The position numbers and the translations under genes are program-made. Below are positions 9,311-18,550 of a stretch of DNA of 64,000 bases, piece by piece. Positions within the stretch are counted from its first letter, which is position 1. Every line of letters begins with the position of its first letter. Under the pieces are notes generated by a model. The model worked only from the letters and a program-made list of their open reading frames with translations, made no database searches and was not told where the DNA came from. Source of the DNA: an uncultured Tissierellia bacterium (lineage in GTDB: Bacteria > Bacillota > Clostridia > Tissierellales > Peptoniphilaceae). The stretch is from positions 18,023 to 82,022 of the forward strand of contig CABTWE010000004.1 of the NCBI GenBank assembly GCA_902488465.1, read 5' to 3'.

Positions 9311-9772
9311 ATGAGCATTTTAGATAAGATGAAGAATTTAATCATCGCTCCGGATACGGATGAAGAATACGAAGAAGAATATGTAGAAGCTGAAAAACCG
9401 GTTGTTGAAAAGAAAGTTTTTACAACAACACAAACACCGGCTACAAGACCAAGCGTGACAACTCAAAGAGCTGCTGTTTCAACAAGAACAGGGGCACTAC
9501 CTTTTAAGATTCAAATTCAAGACCCACTCAAATATGACGATGCACCAAAGATTATCGATAAATTGATTTTAAATGATGCAGTTGTGGTTAATTTTGAGCA
9601 CTTAGAACCTGAACTAAAAAGACAAGTTTTTGATTTTATCAATGGCGGAATTTATGCAATCGAAGGCAGAATTCAAAAAGTTACACAAGACATTTTTATT
9701 CTTGCACCAAAGGATGTAGCTATTGAAGGTATAAAAGAAGAAATTCTTGAAAGTGGCTTGTATTCTTGGTAG
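9311..9772 (+). CDS. sepF: Cell division protein SepF
   Basis: SepF anchors FtsZ to the membrane and shapes the septum. The 153-residue protein starts with a short amphipathic membrane-binding helix (about residues 1-14). A disordered acidic and Thr-rich linker follows (about 15-65), then the globular domain with IIDKLILNDAVVVNFE and FINGGIYAIEGRIQKV. AAGGAGG lies right before the ATG. The 3' end overlaps ylmH by seven bases. Confidence 0.93.
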   Translation: MSILDKMKNLIIAPDTDEEYEEEYVEAEKPVVEKKVFTTTQTPATRPSVTTQRAAVSTRTGALPFKIQIQDPLKYDDAPKIIDKLILNDAVVVNFEHLEPELKRQVFDFINGGIYAIEGRIQKVTQDIFILAPKDVAIEGIKEEILESGLYSW

Positions 9773-10542
9773 AAGAGTTATCCTTTCTAAACAAGGAAGA
9801 AGTGTCTTTTTATAAGATGCTCGAGGAAAAGGTTCTTATATCAAATCGAAGAAATTCATATGAAGAGACAGATTTTTTAGATCCATTTTGGCAAAAGATG
9901 TTGATTTCTATTGCCAACAAATATGATGGGGTGTCTGTTTCTTTTTTCGGTGCTTTCAATAATGCGGAAAGATGTGTAGGTGTTATTTATAACGACTATT
10001 TGCCGGTGCCAATAGAAGACGAGTACATGAGTGTGCTTGCTTTTGATTCTAAGTTTGACGATGTCAAGCACAAAGATGTATTGGGGAAGCTTATGAACAT
10101 GGGAATTGAAAGAGAAACGGTTGGAGATATTATATTTTATAAAGATGCTTGCTTTTTTAGTGTGAAGAAGTCCGTTGAATCATTTTTGTTATCTCAGTTT
10201 CAAGATATAAGGAGACACAGCGTGAGCCTTTATAGCGTTGACGGCGAAGGACTAAAGGTTGTTGAATCTGAAAAAACGACAGAGGTTATTATCGCTGCAT
10301 CTTTACGTGCGGATTTACTTGTTGCAAAAATTTATAATATTAAAAGAAATATAGCTACATCTATGATATCAAAAGGTTTAATGAAGCTTGACTATAGAGT
10401 TTTTACAAGAGGGGACAGGCAAGTCGAACTTCCGGCTCTTATTTCTCTTCGCGGATATGGCAGAGTTTATGTCGATGAAGTAGTTGGGAGGACAGGAAGT
10501 GACAACTTGAAAGTTAAATTGCGTCGGGAGGTTTACAGTTGA
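9766..10542 (+). CDS. ylmH: YlmH-type S4 RNA-binding protein
   Basis: A 258-residue protein of the YlmH/RqcP2 family. The N-terminal half is the characteristic YlmH domain and the C-terminal 80 residues form an S4 RNA-binding domain (LLVAKIYNIKRNIATSMISKG...). In B. subtilis YlmH binds stalled 50S subunits and can take part in alanine tailing; RqcH, its functional partner there, is encoded nearby on the other strand (11890-13602). The TTG at 9766 overlaps the end of sepF by seven bases and lacks a strong ribosome site, so translation is probably coupled. A later ATG near 9817 would cut into the conserved domain. Confidence 0.85.
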   Translation: MVEELSFLNKEEVSFYKMLEEKVLISNRRNSYEETDFLDPFWQKMLISIANKYDGVSVSFFGAFNNAERCVGVIYNDYLPVPIEDEYMSVLAFDSKFDDVKHKDVLGKLMNMGIERETVGDIIFYKDACFFSVKKSVESFLLSQFQDIRRHSVSLYSVDGEGLKVVESEKTTEVIIAASLRADLLVAKIYNIKRNIATSMISKGLMKLDYRVFTRGDRQVELPALISLRGYGRVYVDEVVGRTGSDNLKVKLRREVYS

Positions 10543-10985
10543 TATACTTATTTGTTATTTTATTTGTATTATTGGATCAGGTTACTAAATTTGCGGCATC
10601 CAAGTATTTAATTCATAATTCAATAAAAATTTTTGACTGGTTTAAACTAGATTATGTTGAAAATAGAGGAGCGGCATTTGGATTTCTCGATGGGAAACAA
10701 ACATTTTTTATTGTTGTAACTGTTTTTGTTCTAGTATTTTTAGCGTTTTTTATTTACAAACACTATTCTTCTCTTTCTACGCTTGAAGTTTGGGCATCTA
10801 TTCTTTTGTTTTCAGGGGCTATTGGAAACCTCATTGACAGAGTTGTTCAAGGCTATGTTATTGATTTTATCTCAGTTAGAATTTTTAATGTGTATGATTT
10901 TCCGGTTTTTAACTTTGCAGATATTTATGTAACATTTGCAGTTATTGTTTATTTATTAAGTGCTATAAGTCATGAGAGAAGTTAG
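10539..10985 (+). CDS. lspA: Lipoprotein signal peptidase (signal peptidase II)
   Basis: LspA cleaves the signal peptide of prolipoproteins after lipidation; the OppA homologue at 36559 is a likely substrate. The 148-residue membrane protein has four hydrophobic helices, the VENRGAAFG motif (about 40-48), GNLIDRV (about 96-102), and the two catalytic aspartates D109 (VIDF) and D128 (NFADIY). Their spacing matches the known pair in the family. The start is TTG at 10539 behind CGGGAGG. It overlaps ylmH by four bases and the next gene by 14. Confidence 0.95.
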   Translation: MIYLFVILFVLLDQVTKFAASKYLIHNSIKIFDWFKLDYVENRGAAFGFLDGKQTFFIVVTVFVLVFLAFFIYKHYSSLSTLEVWASILLFSGAIGNLIDRVVQGYVIDFISVRIFNVYDFPVFNFADIYVTFAVIVYLLSAISHERS

Positions 10986-11889
10986 TTTTACCTATTTGCA
11001 AAATGATGAAAACAGAGTTGACAAATATTTTGATTTATTTGGATTTGACTCGCGTTCTGAATTTCAGTCTCTTATAAAAGACGGAAATTTTTTTGTTAAT
11101 GGGAAAAAAGAAAAACAAAATTATAAGTTTAGAGAAAATGATATTGTTAAAATTATTTTTCCTGAAGAGATAAAACAAAGCACTGAAGGAATTGATGTTC
11201 CGATACTTTTTGAAAATGAAAATATTATTGTTTTAAATAAGCCACCTTTTATCGCTGTTCACGGTGCTAAAAGTTATTCCGGTCCAACACTTGTCGATTG
11301 GCTCTTGGATCGAGGTTATAAACTTAGTGACGGGGAAGATGAAACAAGGCCTGGTGTCGTTCACAGGCTCGATGCGGACACAAGCGGAATTATAATTTTT
11401 GCAAAAAATAATGAATCTCATTCGATTTTAAAAAGGGATTTTCAGGAAAAGAATGTGTCGAAACATTATTTCGCTATTTCAAACGGAGTTTCAAAGAGTG
11501 ATGAGTTTACAATTGATAAGCCGATTGCAAGAAGCAAAAATCCGGTAAAGATGGGAATTGTTGAAGGCGGAAGAAGGGCAGTTTCAATTGTAAAGAGATT
11601 AGATGGGAATGATTTTTTTATACTGTTTGATGTAAAAATCATCACCGGAAGAACACATCAAATTCGCGTTCACCTCGCTTCGGAAAATCTTCCTATTTTA
11701 GGGGATAAAGTTTACGGAATGAAACGTGAAAGAATCAATGTATCAAGACAAATGCTTCATGCACATTCAATTGAATTTTTTGAGCCATTAACACGAGAAA
11801 AAATAAAAATTGAAGCACCTATTTTTGAAGATATGAAAGAAGCATTAAAAAAAGCCGATTTATCTATCGATAAAACGACTAATTTATAG
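10972..11889 (+). CDS. RluA-family pseudouridine synthase
   Basis: It isomerises uridine to pseudouridine in RNA, most likely 23S rRNA. An N-terminal S4 domain (about residues 13-65) precedes the catalytic domain with the motif HRLDADTSG, whose aspartate D134 is the catalytic residue, and TGRTHQIRVHLA further on. The 305-residue length and S4 domain fit the RluD/YlyB type, usually found right after lspA, but the exact target position cannot be read from the sequence. The gene ends at 11889, directly against the 3' end of rqcH on the opposite strand. Confidence 0.93.
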   Translation: MREVSFTYLQNDENRVDKYFDLFGFDSRSEFQSLIKDGNFFVNGKKEKQNYKFRENDIVKIIFPEEIKQSTEGIDVPILFENENIIVLNKPPFIAVHGAKSYSGPTLVDWLLDRGYKLSDGEDETRPGVVHRLDADTSGIIIFAKNNESHSILKRDFQEKNVSKHYFAISNGVSKSDEFTIDKPIARSKNPVKMGIVEGGRRAVSIVKRLDGNDFFILFDVKIITGRTHQIRVHLASENLPILGDKVYGMKRERINVSRQMLHAHSIEFFEPLTREKIKIEAPIFEDMKEALKKADLSIDKTTNL

Positions 11890-13602
11890 TTATAATTTAA
11901 TTGGCTCTACAGTAATTGTTTTGAAGTCCTTGTATGTTACAAGTCCCGGTTTTGCACCGGGTATTTTTTTTACGTTTTTTACTTCAGTATAGTCGATATC
12001 AGATTTTATTGTTTTCCCTGAAAGAGCCGCGGCAAGGGAAGCACAATAAACAATATCTTCTTCGGTAACTGTTTCATTCGCAGACGACAAAATCACATGT
12101 GTGCCGGGTTCATTTCTAAGATGGAACCAAAGGTCACTTTTGTGTGCAAGTTTGTTTGTTAATTCATCGTTTTGAATATTGTTTCGTCCTGCACGAACAA
12201 CAAGTCCACTCGGGGATTTAAATTCTCTGAATTTAAGTTTCGGTTCACGTATCTTTTTCTTACTTTTAACCTTGAAATATCCACCGTCAATAAGTTCTTT
12301 TCTAATTGCACTTATTTCGTCTATGGTTTCAGTTTGTCTCAAATTTAAAAGTACGCTGTTTAAATAATAAATCTCATTTTTTATGTGAGGCATACGCTTT
12401 TTTAAAACTTCTTCTGTGTTTTTTAGTTTGGTGTACTTATTATACATCTTGTCCACATTTTGTTTCGGAGAAAGTGTTTCGTCAATATTAAGAGTAATCT
12501 CGGCATTGTCTTCACTATAAAAATTGTTAACGATGATTTTTTTATCGCCTTTTTTTATTTTATAAATATTTGCTGCAAGAAGATCAGCCTTTAACTTTAT
12601 CGACTCACGATCGCTTGCTTTTAACATATCTTTTTGATTGTTTGCCAGTGCTCTTTCAAGACTTTCAACTTTATTTTTTATCTTCTTCTCGAGTTCGTGA
12701 ATTCTTGAAGTTTGAAGTTTGAGAAATGCACGATTTTCGTAGAAAAATTTAACTGCATCATTCATCGAGTCAAATATCTTTTTATCGTGTGGACGCGGAG
12801 TGTCGAACGGTAAAATTCTAAATGGCTTGTCGTCTTTTAGAAGAACAGTAGGAGTAAAATCATTAGTTAAAATTCTATTTTTAATCACAATTATTTCATC
12901 GACGACTCTATTTTTGTCGGTGTCATCTAAGCTTGAATAATTTATATTTTCATCAAGATTTAATTTGAATAAAATGTCCAGCACAATATCCGGACTAAAA
13001 CCTTCAAAATATCTATAGAGCGACTTTGAAAGTGGTTGAAGAGCATTTTCTTCAAGCACTTTTTTTATTTCCTCAAAATCCATTTTTAAAATATTTTTCT
13101 TGTCACTTACCGGAAGAGTGTATTCTTCTTTTGGAAGGACAAGGCGAACGCTGCTCATGTCGGGATAAACTCTTATAAGTGCATCCAAAATATTTCCACT
13201 TTTTGTTTCATACAAAATCAAATTTGAATATTTTCCCATAATTTCAAAATTAAGGGATACTTTATCCAAATCAAAAACGTCGCCAGCGGTATCAAAATCA
13301 ATTGAGATGACTCTGTCGAGACCGATTTGCCTTATGCCCGAAATCTTTCCGTTGGTTAAATATTTTCTAAGAAGCATCGTAAACATTGGAGGTTCTTTCG
13401 GATTGTCAAATTTATTTTTTGTCAGATAAAAAGCAGGGTTATCTGCAGAAAAACAAAAATATAAGGACATATTTTCACCTTTGTTTCTAAGATATATTAT
13501 TATATCTCTGTTTTCTTGATAAATTTTATCTATACGTGCATTCAAAAGCTTTTCCTGCATTTCATTTTTTAAAGCATATAGTGATACGCCGTTCATGCTC
13601 AT
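11890..13602 (-). CDS. rqcH: RqcH, NFACT-family ribosome quality control protein (Rqc2/FbpA)
   Basis: RqcH binds stalled 50S subunits and recruits tRNA(Ala) to add C-terminal alanine tails that mark nascent chains for degradation; older names are FbpA or fibronectin-binding protein. The 570-residue protein shows an NFACT-N domain from the N-terminus (NGVSLYALKNEM...), a helical coiled-coil middle (about 290-420) and an NFACT-R domain with DLWFHLRNEPGTHVIL (about 495-510). The ATG at 13602 follows GAGGTGA by five bases; a GTG at 13611 overlaps the ribosome site and is unlikely. No hairpin separates it from the convergent rluA-family gene. Confidence 0.92.
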   Translation of the reverse strand: MSMNGVSLYALKNEMQEKLLNARIDKIYQENRDIIIYLRNKGENMSLYFCFSADNPAFYLTKNKFDNPKEPPMFTMLLRKYLTNGKISGIRQIGLDRVISIDFDTAGDVFDLDKVSLNFEIMGKYSNLILYETKSGNILDALIRVYPDMSSVRLVLPKEEYTLPVSDKKNILKMDFEEIKKVLEENALQPLSKSLYRYFEGFSPDIVLDILFKLNLDENINYSSLDDTDKNRVVDEIIVIKNRILTNDFTPTVLLKDDKPFRILPFDTPRPHDKKIFDSMNDAVKFFYENRAFLKLQTSRIHELEKKIKNKVESLERALANNQKDMLKASDRESIKLKADLLAANIYKIKKGDKKIIVNNFYSEDNAEITLNIDETLSPKQNVDKMYNKYTKLKNTEEVLKKRMPHIKNEIYYLNSVLLNLRQTETIDEISAIRKELIDGGYFKVKSKKKIREPKLKFREFKSPSGLVVRAGRNNIQNDELTNKLAHKSDLWFHLRNEPGTHVILSSANETVTEEDIVYCASLAAALSGKTIKSDIDYTEVKNVKKIPGAKPGLVTYKDFKTITVEPIKL

Positions 13603-13621
13603 AAAAATCACCTCGTTGTAT

Positions 13622-13650
13622 ATTATATAAGATTTTAGTTTTTACATCAA
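13622..13650 (-). promoter_or_regulatory. Promoter of rqcH
   Basis: Read on the minus strand: TTGATG (13650-13645), 17-bp spacer, perfect TATAAT (13627-13622), about 20 bases before the start codon. Confidence 0.6.
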
Positions 13651-13674
13651 ATATTAAGAAAAATTAATATTTCG

Positions 13675-13703
13675 TTGAATAACTAACGGCTATCCTATAT
13701 AAT
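13675..13703 (+). promoter_or_regulatory. Promoter of the gmk-to-thiN operon
   Basis: TTGAAT (13675-13680), 17-bp spacer, perfect TATAAT (13698-13703). It is divergent from the rqcH promoter and appears to drive 13 closely spaced genes. Confidence 0.7.
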
Positions 13704-13757
13704 ATAAGTAGAATGAAAATAAACAAAGGAGTTATTATGAAAAGGTGGTGGAATGTG

Positions 13758-14372
13758 ATGTCAAAAGGTTTTTTATTAGTTATATCAGGGCCATCCGGAG
13801 TTGGCAAAGGAACAGTTTGTGATGAATTGTTGAAAGAAGTTAATGACGTTGTTATGTCGGTTTCTGCAACTACACGCGATATGCGTCCGGGCGAAGTTGA
13901 CGGCGAATCTTATTTCTTCGTTGACGACGAACGATTCGAGGAAATGGTTGAGAACGAAGAGTTTTTAGAACATGCAAATGTACATGCACACAAGTATGGT
14001 ACCCCAAAAAAATTTGTATTTGATAAAATCAAAGACGGAGAGGTTGTCATTCTTGAAATAGATGTTCAAGGTGCACTTCAAGTCAAGAAAGTTTATGATG
14101 AAGCGGTATTTATTATGCTTCTTCCGCCGAGCATGGTCGAACTAAAAAATAGAATTGTCGGCAGAAAAACGGAAACAGAAGAAGCAATAAATCTTCGAAT
14201 GAACAATGCTTTTAAAGAACTCGATTTTGTTACGGACTACGATTATTTCGTTGTTAATGACACGGTTCATGAGGCAGTTCAAAATATAAAGTCAATTATT
14301 GATGCAGAAAAACATAGAGTAAAGAGATTTAAATATATTAAAGAGAAAGTGTTAGGTGAAAAAGATGTATAA
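13758..14372 (+). CDS. gmk: Guanylate kinase
   Basis: Guanylate kinase converts GMP (and dGMP) to the diphosphate with ATP. The P-loop SGPSGVGKGT lies at about residues 10-19, followed by SVSATTRDMRPGEVDGESYFF for GMP binding. From the ATG at 13758 the protein has 204 residues and starts as the family does (MSKGFLLVISGPSG); AAGGTGGTG lies seven bases upstream. An in-frame ATG at 13737 also has a good site (AAAGGAG) and would add seven residues. The 3' end overlaps rpoZ by eight bases. Confidence 0.95.
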   Translation: MSKGFLLVISGPSGVGKGTVCDELLKEVNDVVMSVSATTRDMRPGEVDGESYFFVDDERFEEMVENEEFLEHANVHAHKYGTPKKFVFDKIKDGEVVILEIDVQGALQVKKVYDEAVFIMLLPPSMVELKNRIVGRKTETEEAINLRMNNAFKELDFVTDYDYFVVNDTVHEAVQNIKSIIDAEKHRVKRFKYIKEKVLGEKDV

Positions 14373-14556
14373 TCCATCGACAAAAGTTATAGGTGAAAAT
14401 GAAAGCCGCTATACACTCGTTATGGTGGTGGCAAAGAGAGCACGCCAATTGGTTGCAGGTTCTCCAAAAAAAGTGGAAACGGATTTAACAAATCCGATTT
14501 CTATTGCGCTTGAAGAAATGAAGGAAGGCAAGATTAGTTTCGAGGAGAGTAAATAA
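14365..14556 (+). CDS. rpoZ: RNA polymerase omega subunit
   Basis: This small subunit (63 residues) helps assemble and stabilise RNA polymerase by clamping beta-prime. The family signature SRYTLVMVVAKRARQL lies at about residues 14-29. I chose the ATG at 14365, five bases after AGGTGA; a GTG at 14356 lies inside that site. Its place between gmk and coaBC is the standard Gram-positive order. Confidence 0.92.
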   Translation: MYNPSTKVIGENESRYTLVMVVAKRARQLVAGSPKKVETDLTNPISIALEEMKEGKISFEESK

Positions 14557-15734
14557 TGTTTGAGGGCAAGAGGGTCGTTCTTGCTGTTACAGGAGGCATT
14601 GCGGCATACAAATCAATTTATCTTGCAAGTTTACTCAGAAAAAAAGGTGCGATTGTCGAAACAATTTTAACTGAGGCCGCACAAAAATTCGTCACGCCTG
14701 TTTCCTTTAACGGAGTTACGGGACACGGCGTCTATTCAGACGGCTTCCAAAATATAAATGACGAAATTCCGCATATTTATCTTTCGAAATCGGATATGAT
14801 TATTGTTGCTCCTGCTTCAAAAAATGAAATTGCAAAGCTTGCATGCGGTATGGCGGACAATCTTTTGACGAGCACGATAAGTGCGACGAAAAGTCCGGTT
14901 TTTATTGTGCCTGCAATGAATACAAACATGTATTTGAATCCGATTAATCAAGAAAATCTTAAAAAGCTTAAAGAAATCGGATATATTATAATTGAACCGG
15001 TTAGCGGAAATCTTGCTTGCGGCGATGTCGGAATCGGAAAGATGAGAGAGCCTGATGAGATTTATAATTTCATTTCGGATTATTTTAAAAACGCTGAAGA
15101 CGATTTTTATCGCGGTATGAATGTTATTGTGACCGGAGGACCAACAATTTCGAAACTCGACCCGGTAAGGATTTTTACAAATCAGTCGAGCGGAAAGATG
15201 GGCGAAAGAATATGTGAAAGTCTCATAAAGAGAGGCGCAAACGTCACATATATAAGTTATAAAAAGCCGGCGAACGAAAGAATAAATCATATAAAAATCG
15301 AAACTACAGAGGATATGCTCGAGGAAATAAAAAAGAGAATGAGCGAAAATAAACTCCTTATCATGAGTGCAGCACCGCTTGATTACGAATTCGAATCATA
15401 TCACGATGAAAAGATTAAAAAAGGCGAGGCGCTAACTTTTAAGATGAAGAGAACGCCGGACATTTTAAGGACTATAAAGCCGGAAAAAGGCGATTTAAAG
15501 GTGATCGGTTTTGCAGCGGAGAGCGAAAATGCGTATGAATATGGATTGGAAAAGCTCAAAAACAAGGGAATGGATATGATTTTTATAAACAACATTTTGA
15601 AGGACAATGTTTTCGGCTCGGAAGAAAATAACGGCATCATGATTTCGAAGAACGGCGAAGAAAAGAAAGTTCCTAGAATGGATAAAAGTCTCATCGCAGA
15701 TGCAATTCTCGATTTTTTTAAGGAGCAAAATTAA
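14556..15734 (+). CDS. coaBC: Bifunctional phosphopantothenoylcysteine decarboxylase / phosphopantothenate--cysteine ligase
   Basis: CoaBC catalyses two steps of coenzyme A synthesis: ligation of cysteine to 4'-phosphopantothenate and FMN-dependent decarboxylation to 4'-phosphopantetheine, the substrate of CoaD (31708). The N-terminal CoaC part shows AVTGGIAAYKSI, PAMNTNMY and SGNLACGDVGIGKM with its catalytic cysteine. The C-terminal CoaB part (from about residue 190) starts with VTGGPTISKLDPVR and has NQSSGKMG. The 392 residues are the normal fused length. TAATG overlaps link it to rpoZ and the next gene's ATG overlaps its stop. Confidence 0.96.
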   Translation: MFEGKRVVLAVTGGIAAYKSIYLASLLRKKGAIVETILTEAAQKFVTPVSFNGVTGHGVYSDGFQNINDEIPHIYLSKSDMIIVAPASKNEIAKLACGMADNLLTSTISATKSPVFIVPAMNTNMYLNPINQENLKKLKEIGYIIIEPVSGNLACGDVGIGKMREPDEIYNFISDYFKNAEDDFYRGMNVIVTGGPTISKLDPVRIFTNQSSGKMGERICESLIKRGANVTYISYKKPANERINHIKIETTEDMLEEIKKRMSENKLLIMSAAPLDYEFESYHDEKIKKGEALTFKMKRTPDILRTIKPEKGDLKVIGFAAESENAYEYGLEKLKNKGMDMIFINNILKDNVFGSEENNGIMISKNGEEKKVPRMDKSLIADAILDFFKEQN

Positions 15735-18073
15735 TGTATATCAGTGTAGTTGTAAATAAAAGCAACGATGCACTTGATAAGTCTTTCAGTTACACAGTTC
15801 CGAAAAATCTTGAGAGCGAAATAAAAAAATATAAGCGTGTAATTGTTCCATTTGGCAGGGGCAACAAACCGCTCACTGCAATAATTACCGAGGTTTTTGA
15901 CAAAGAGCCGGAATTTGATTTTAAATTGAAGGACATCATCTCGGTTGTCGACGACAAGCCGTTTATAAATGATGACGATGCAGATGTCGCCGGTTATATT
16001 TCGAAAATTACCGGAGCAAATTTTGTGGACTCTCTGAAATTATTTTTTCCACCGGTGAGCTTTGATTCGATTCTTACGGGATATAAAAAGAACACAGAAT
16101 TCGATGATTCGGGTATTTTCTCAAATGATTTTTTAATCGATGAGGAAAAAATCCGAGAAAACAGAGAAAAGCTTCTGAAATGGGAAGATGAGGGGCTTAT
16201 AAGACAGTTTTTTAAATTGAAAAATGAGCCGAAGATTAAAACGGAAAACGTTTTGATTCCGACCGGAAATATTTCGGATGATTTGACTGAAAGACAGAAA
16301 GAAATTTTTAAAGAAATTCAAAAGAAAAAATACACTAAAGCTCAATTAAAATCTACTTTTGGTGTGAGCGACAGTGTTATAAATCAACTACTAAAAAAGA
16401 ATCTGGTAAAAGTAGTGGAAGTAGAAGTCGGAGATCTAGAAGATGAGAGTGAATCTTATCTGAAAATTTCTCTAAATGCTGATCAGCAAAGAGTTTATGA
16501 CGGCATTTTAAATGAATATAGAAATAAAAAACAAAACAATTTTTTACTTCGCGGAATTACGGGCTCAGGTAAAACAGAAGTCTATCTTCAATTGGTTGAA
16601 GAGGTTTTAAAAGAAGGAAAGAATGCGATTATTCTCGTTCCGGAGATTGGTCTTACTCCACAAACTGTGAGAAGATTTAAAGGGCGTTTTAAGGAGGATA
16701 TCGCAATCATCCACTCAAGACTAAATAAAACTGAGAGATTCAGAGAATGGATGAAAATAAAGAACCAGGAAGTTCGAATAGTCGTCGGTGCGAGAAGTGC
16801 GGTTTTTAGTCCGTTAAAAAATATCGGTATCATAATAATCGATGAAGAGCACGACAGCTCATACGTTTCGGGGAAAACTCCGAGATACAAGACGGTTGAT
16901 GTTGCGAGATATAGAGTAAAAAAAGACGATGGAATACTTCTTCTTGGAAGTGCAACTCCGTCAATCACGACATATTTCGAGTCGAGTAAAGGACTTTTCA
17001 GTCTTTATGAACTCGACAAGAGAGCGAACGGTAGACCGGTTCCTGAAATAGAGGTTGCGGATATGCGTGAAGAGTTAAACGAAGGGAACACTTCGATTTT
17101 CAGTTTGAAACTTTACGAAGCGATATTGGACAATCTAGAGAAAAAAGAACAGGTTATACTTTTCTTAAATAGACGTGGATTTTTCGGCTCGGTTTCTTGC
17201 AGAAGCTGCGGAGAAAGCATTAAATGTGAACATTGCGACGTTTCTATGACATATCACAAACGAGAAAATCTTTTGATTTGCCACTATTGCGGTCGCACGA
17301 AAAGATATCCCGAAAGTTGTCCGGTTTGCGGTTCGAAGAAAATCAAGGAGTTTGGAATCGGTACAGAACAAGTCGAGGATATTACGAGAAAAACTTTTCC
17401 GAATGCACGAGTGCAGAGGATGGACAGAGACACGACTGCAAGAAAAAATGCACACTCGAACATTTATAACGAAATGAACGACGGTAAGATTGACATATTG
17501 ATCGGCACACAAATGATTGCAAAGGGGCTCGACTTTAAAAACGTGACACTCGTTGGCATTTTGGCAGCGGATATGACACTTAGAATTCAAGACTACAGAG
17601 CACCCGAATGGACATACAGCCTTATAAGACAGGTTGCAGGCAGATCCGGAAGAGGTGACAAAGACGGCAGAGTGATTCTTCAGACTTATCAACCGGATCA
17701 CTATGCGATTGATTACAGTGTGAAGTCGTCGTACACCGATTTTTATAGAAAAGAAATACTGATAAGAGATGAATTTAAGTATCCGCCATTTTATAATATA
17801 ATTGTTCTAAAAAACGAAGGGGCGGACAATAATAAGACATATAATGATTTAAAAGATATTTATGATAAGGTTTATCTGGAGCTCCAAAGAGTGAGGATTG
17901 ATGCGGTTGTGCTGCATCCAAATCCTTGTCCGATTTCAAAAATTAATGGAGTTTACAGATGGCAATTTATGGTGAAGGTTAGACCGGAGCTTTTAAATGA
18001 TATGATTAATTATATAAACAGTTTGGAATTAGGGAATATAACAGTAAATGTGGACCCTATAAATATGATGTAA
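15734..18073 (+). CDS. priA: Primosomal replication protein N' (PriA helicase)
   Basis: PriA is a 3'-5' superfamily 2 helicase that reloads the replisome at collapsed forks. The 779-residue protein has an N-terminal DNA-binding domain, a Walker A motif GITGSGKT at residues 274-281 and the Walker B box DEEH from residue 370. A Cys-rich zinc module is inserted between the helicase lobes (paired CxxC motifs: CRSC, CEHC, CHYC, CPVC, about residues 490-540). The RQVAGRSGRG segment is motif VI. It overlaps coaBC by one base. Confidence 0.96.
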   Translation: MYISVVVNKSNDALDKSFSYTVPKNLESEIKKYKRVIVPFGRGNKPLTAIITEVFDKEPEFDFKLKDIISVVDDKPFINDDDADVAGYISKITGANFVDSLKLFFPPVSFDSILTGYKKNTEFDDSGIFSNDFLIDEEKIRENREKLLKWEDEGLIRQFFKLKNEPKIKTENVLIPTGNISDDLTERQKEIFKEIQKKKYTKAQLKSTFGVSDSVINQLLKKNLVKVVEVEVGDLEDESESYLKISLNADQQRVYDGILNEYRNKKQNNFLLRGITGSGKTEVYLQLVEEVLKEGKNAIILVPEIGLTPQTVRRFKGRFKEDIAIIHSRLNKTERFREWMKIKNQEVRIVVGARSAVFSPLKNIGIIIIDEEHDSSYVSGKTPRYKTVDVARYRVKKDDGILLLGSATPSITTYFESSKGLFSLYELDKRANGRPVPEIEVADMREELNEGNTSIFSLKLYEAILDNLEKKEQVILFLNRRGFFGSVSCRSCGESIKCEHCDVSMTYHKRENLLICHYCGRTKRYPESCPVCGSKKIKEFGIGTEQVEDITRKTFPNARVQRMDRDTTARKNAHSNIYNEMNDGKIDILIGTQMIAKGLDFKNVTLVGILAADMTLRIQDYRAPEWTYSLIRQVAGRSGRGDKDGRVILQTYQPDHYAIDYSVKSSYTDFYRKEILIRDEFKYPPFYNIIVLKNEGADNNKTYNDLKDIYDKVYLELQRVRIDAVVLHPNPCPISKINGVYRWQFMVKVRPELLNDMINYINSLELGNITVNVDPINMM

Positions 18074-18082
18074 GGAGATTTT

Positions 18083-18550
18083 ATGGCAATAAGAAAAATA
18101 AGAATTGACGGTGACCCGATTCTTCGAAAAATATCAAAGCCGGTAAAAGAGCTTAACGATAAAATTTATGAGCTAATAGACGACATGGTCGAGACTATGT
18201 TTCACGAGCAAGGCGTTGGAATTGCAGCTGTTCAAGTTGGAGCTTTAAGACGTATAATCGTTATTGACCCTGAACCGGAAAACGAAGACGGCGATATAAT
18301 GGTTTTGATAAACCCTGAAATTGTCGAGTCGAGCGGTGAAGAAGAAGGCCTTGAGGGCTGTCTTTCAATTCCTGGCAGACGTGGAATTGTGCCGAGACCG
18401 ACTTATGTTAAAGTAAAATATGTAAATGAAGATGGCGAAGATGTGGAGTTTGAAGCTCGAGATTTTGTTGCGAGAGAACTTTGTCACGAAATTGATCACA
18501 TCGACGGCATTTTATACAAGGATAAGATGATTGGGGATTATGAACAGTAG
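18083..18550 (+). CDS. def: Peptide deformylase
   Basis: Removes the formyl group from the N-terminal methionine of new proteins; it is paired with fmt, which encodes the formylating enzyme. All three metal-site motifs are present: GVGIAAVQ (44-51), EGCLS (91-95, metal ligand C93) and HEIDH (135-139, ligands H135 and H139, catalytic E136). Motif 1 usually reads GxGxAAPQ; here the proline is valine. The residue before HEIDH is Cys instead of the common Gln. The 155-residue length is normal. AAGGAG precedes the ATG. Confidence 0.95.
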   Translation: MAIRKIRIDGDPILRKISKPVKELNDKIYELIDDMVETMFHEQGVGIAAVQVGALRRIIVIDPEPENEDGDIMVLINPEIVESSGEEEGLEGCLSIPGRRGIVPRPTYVKVKYVNEDGEDVEFEARDFVARELCHEIDHIDGILYKDKMIGDYEQ

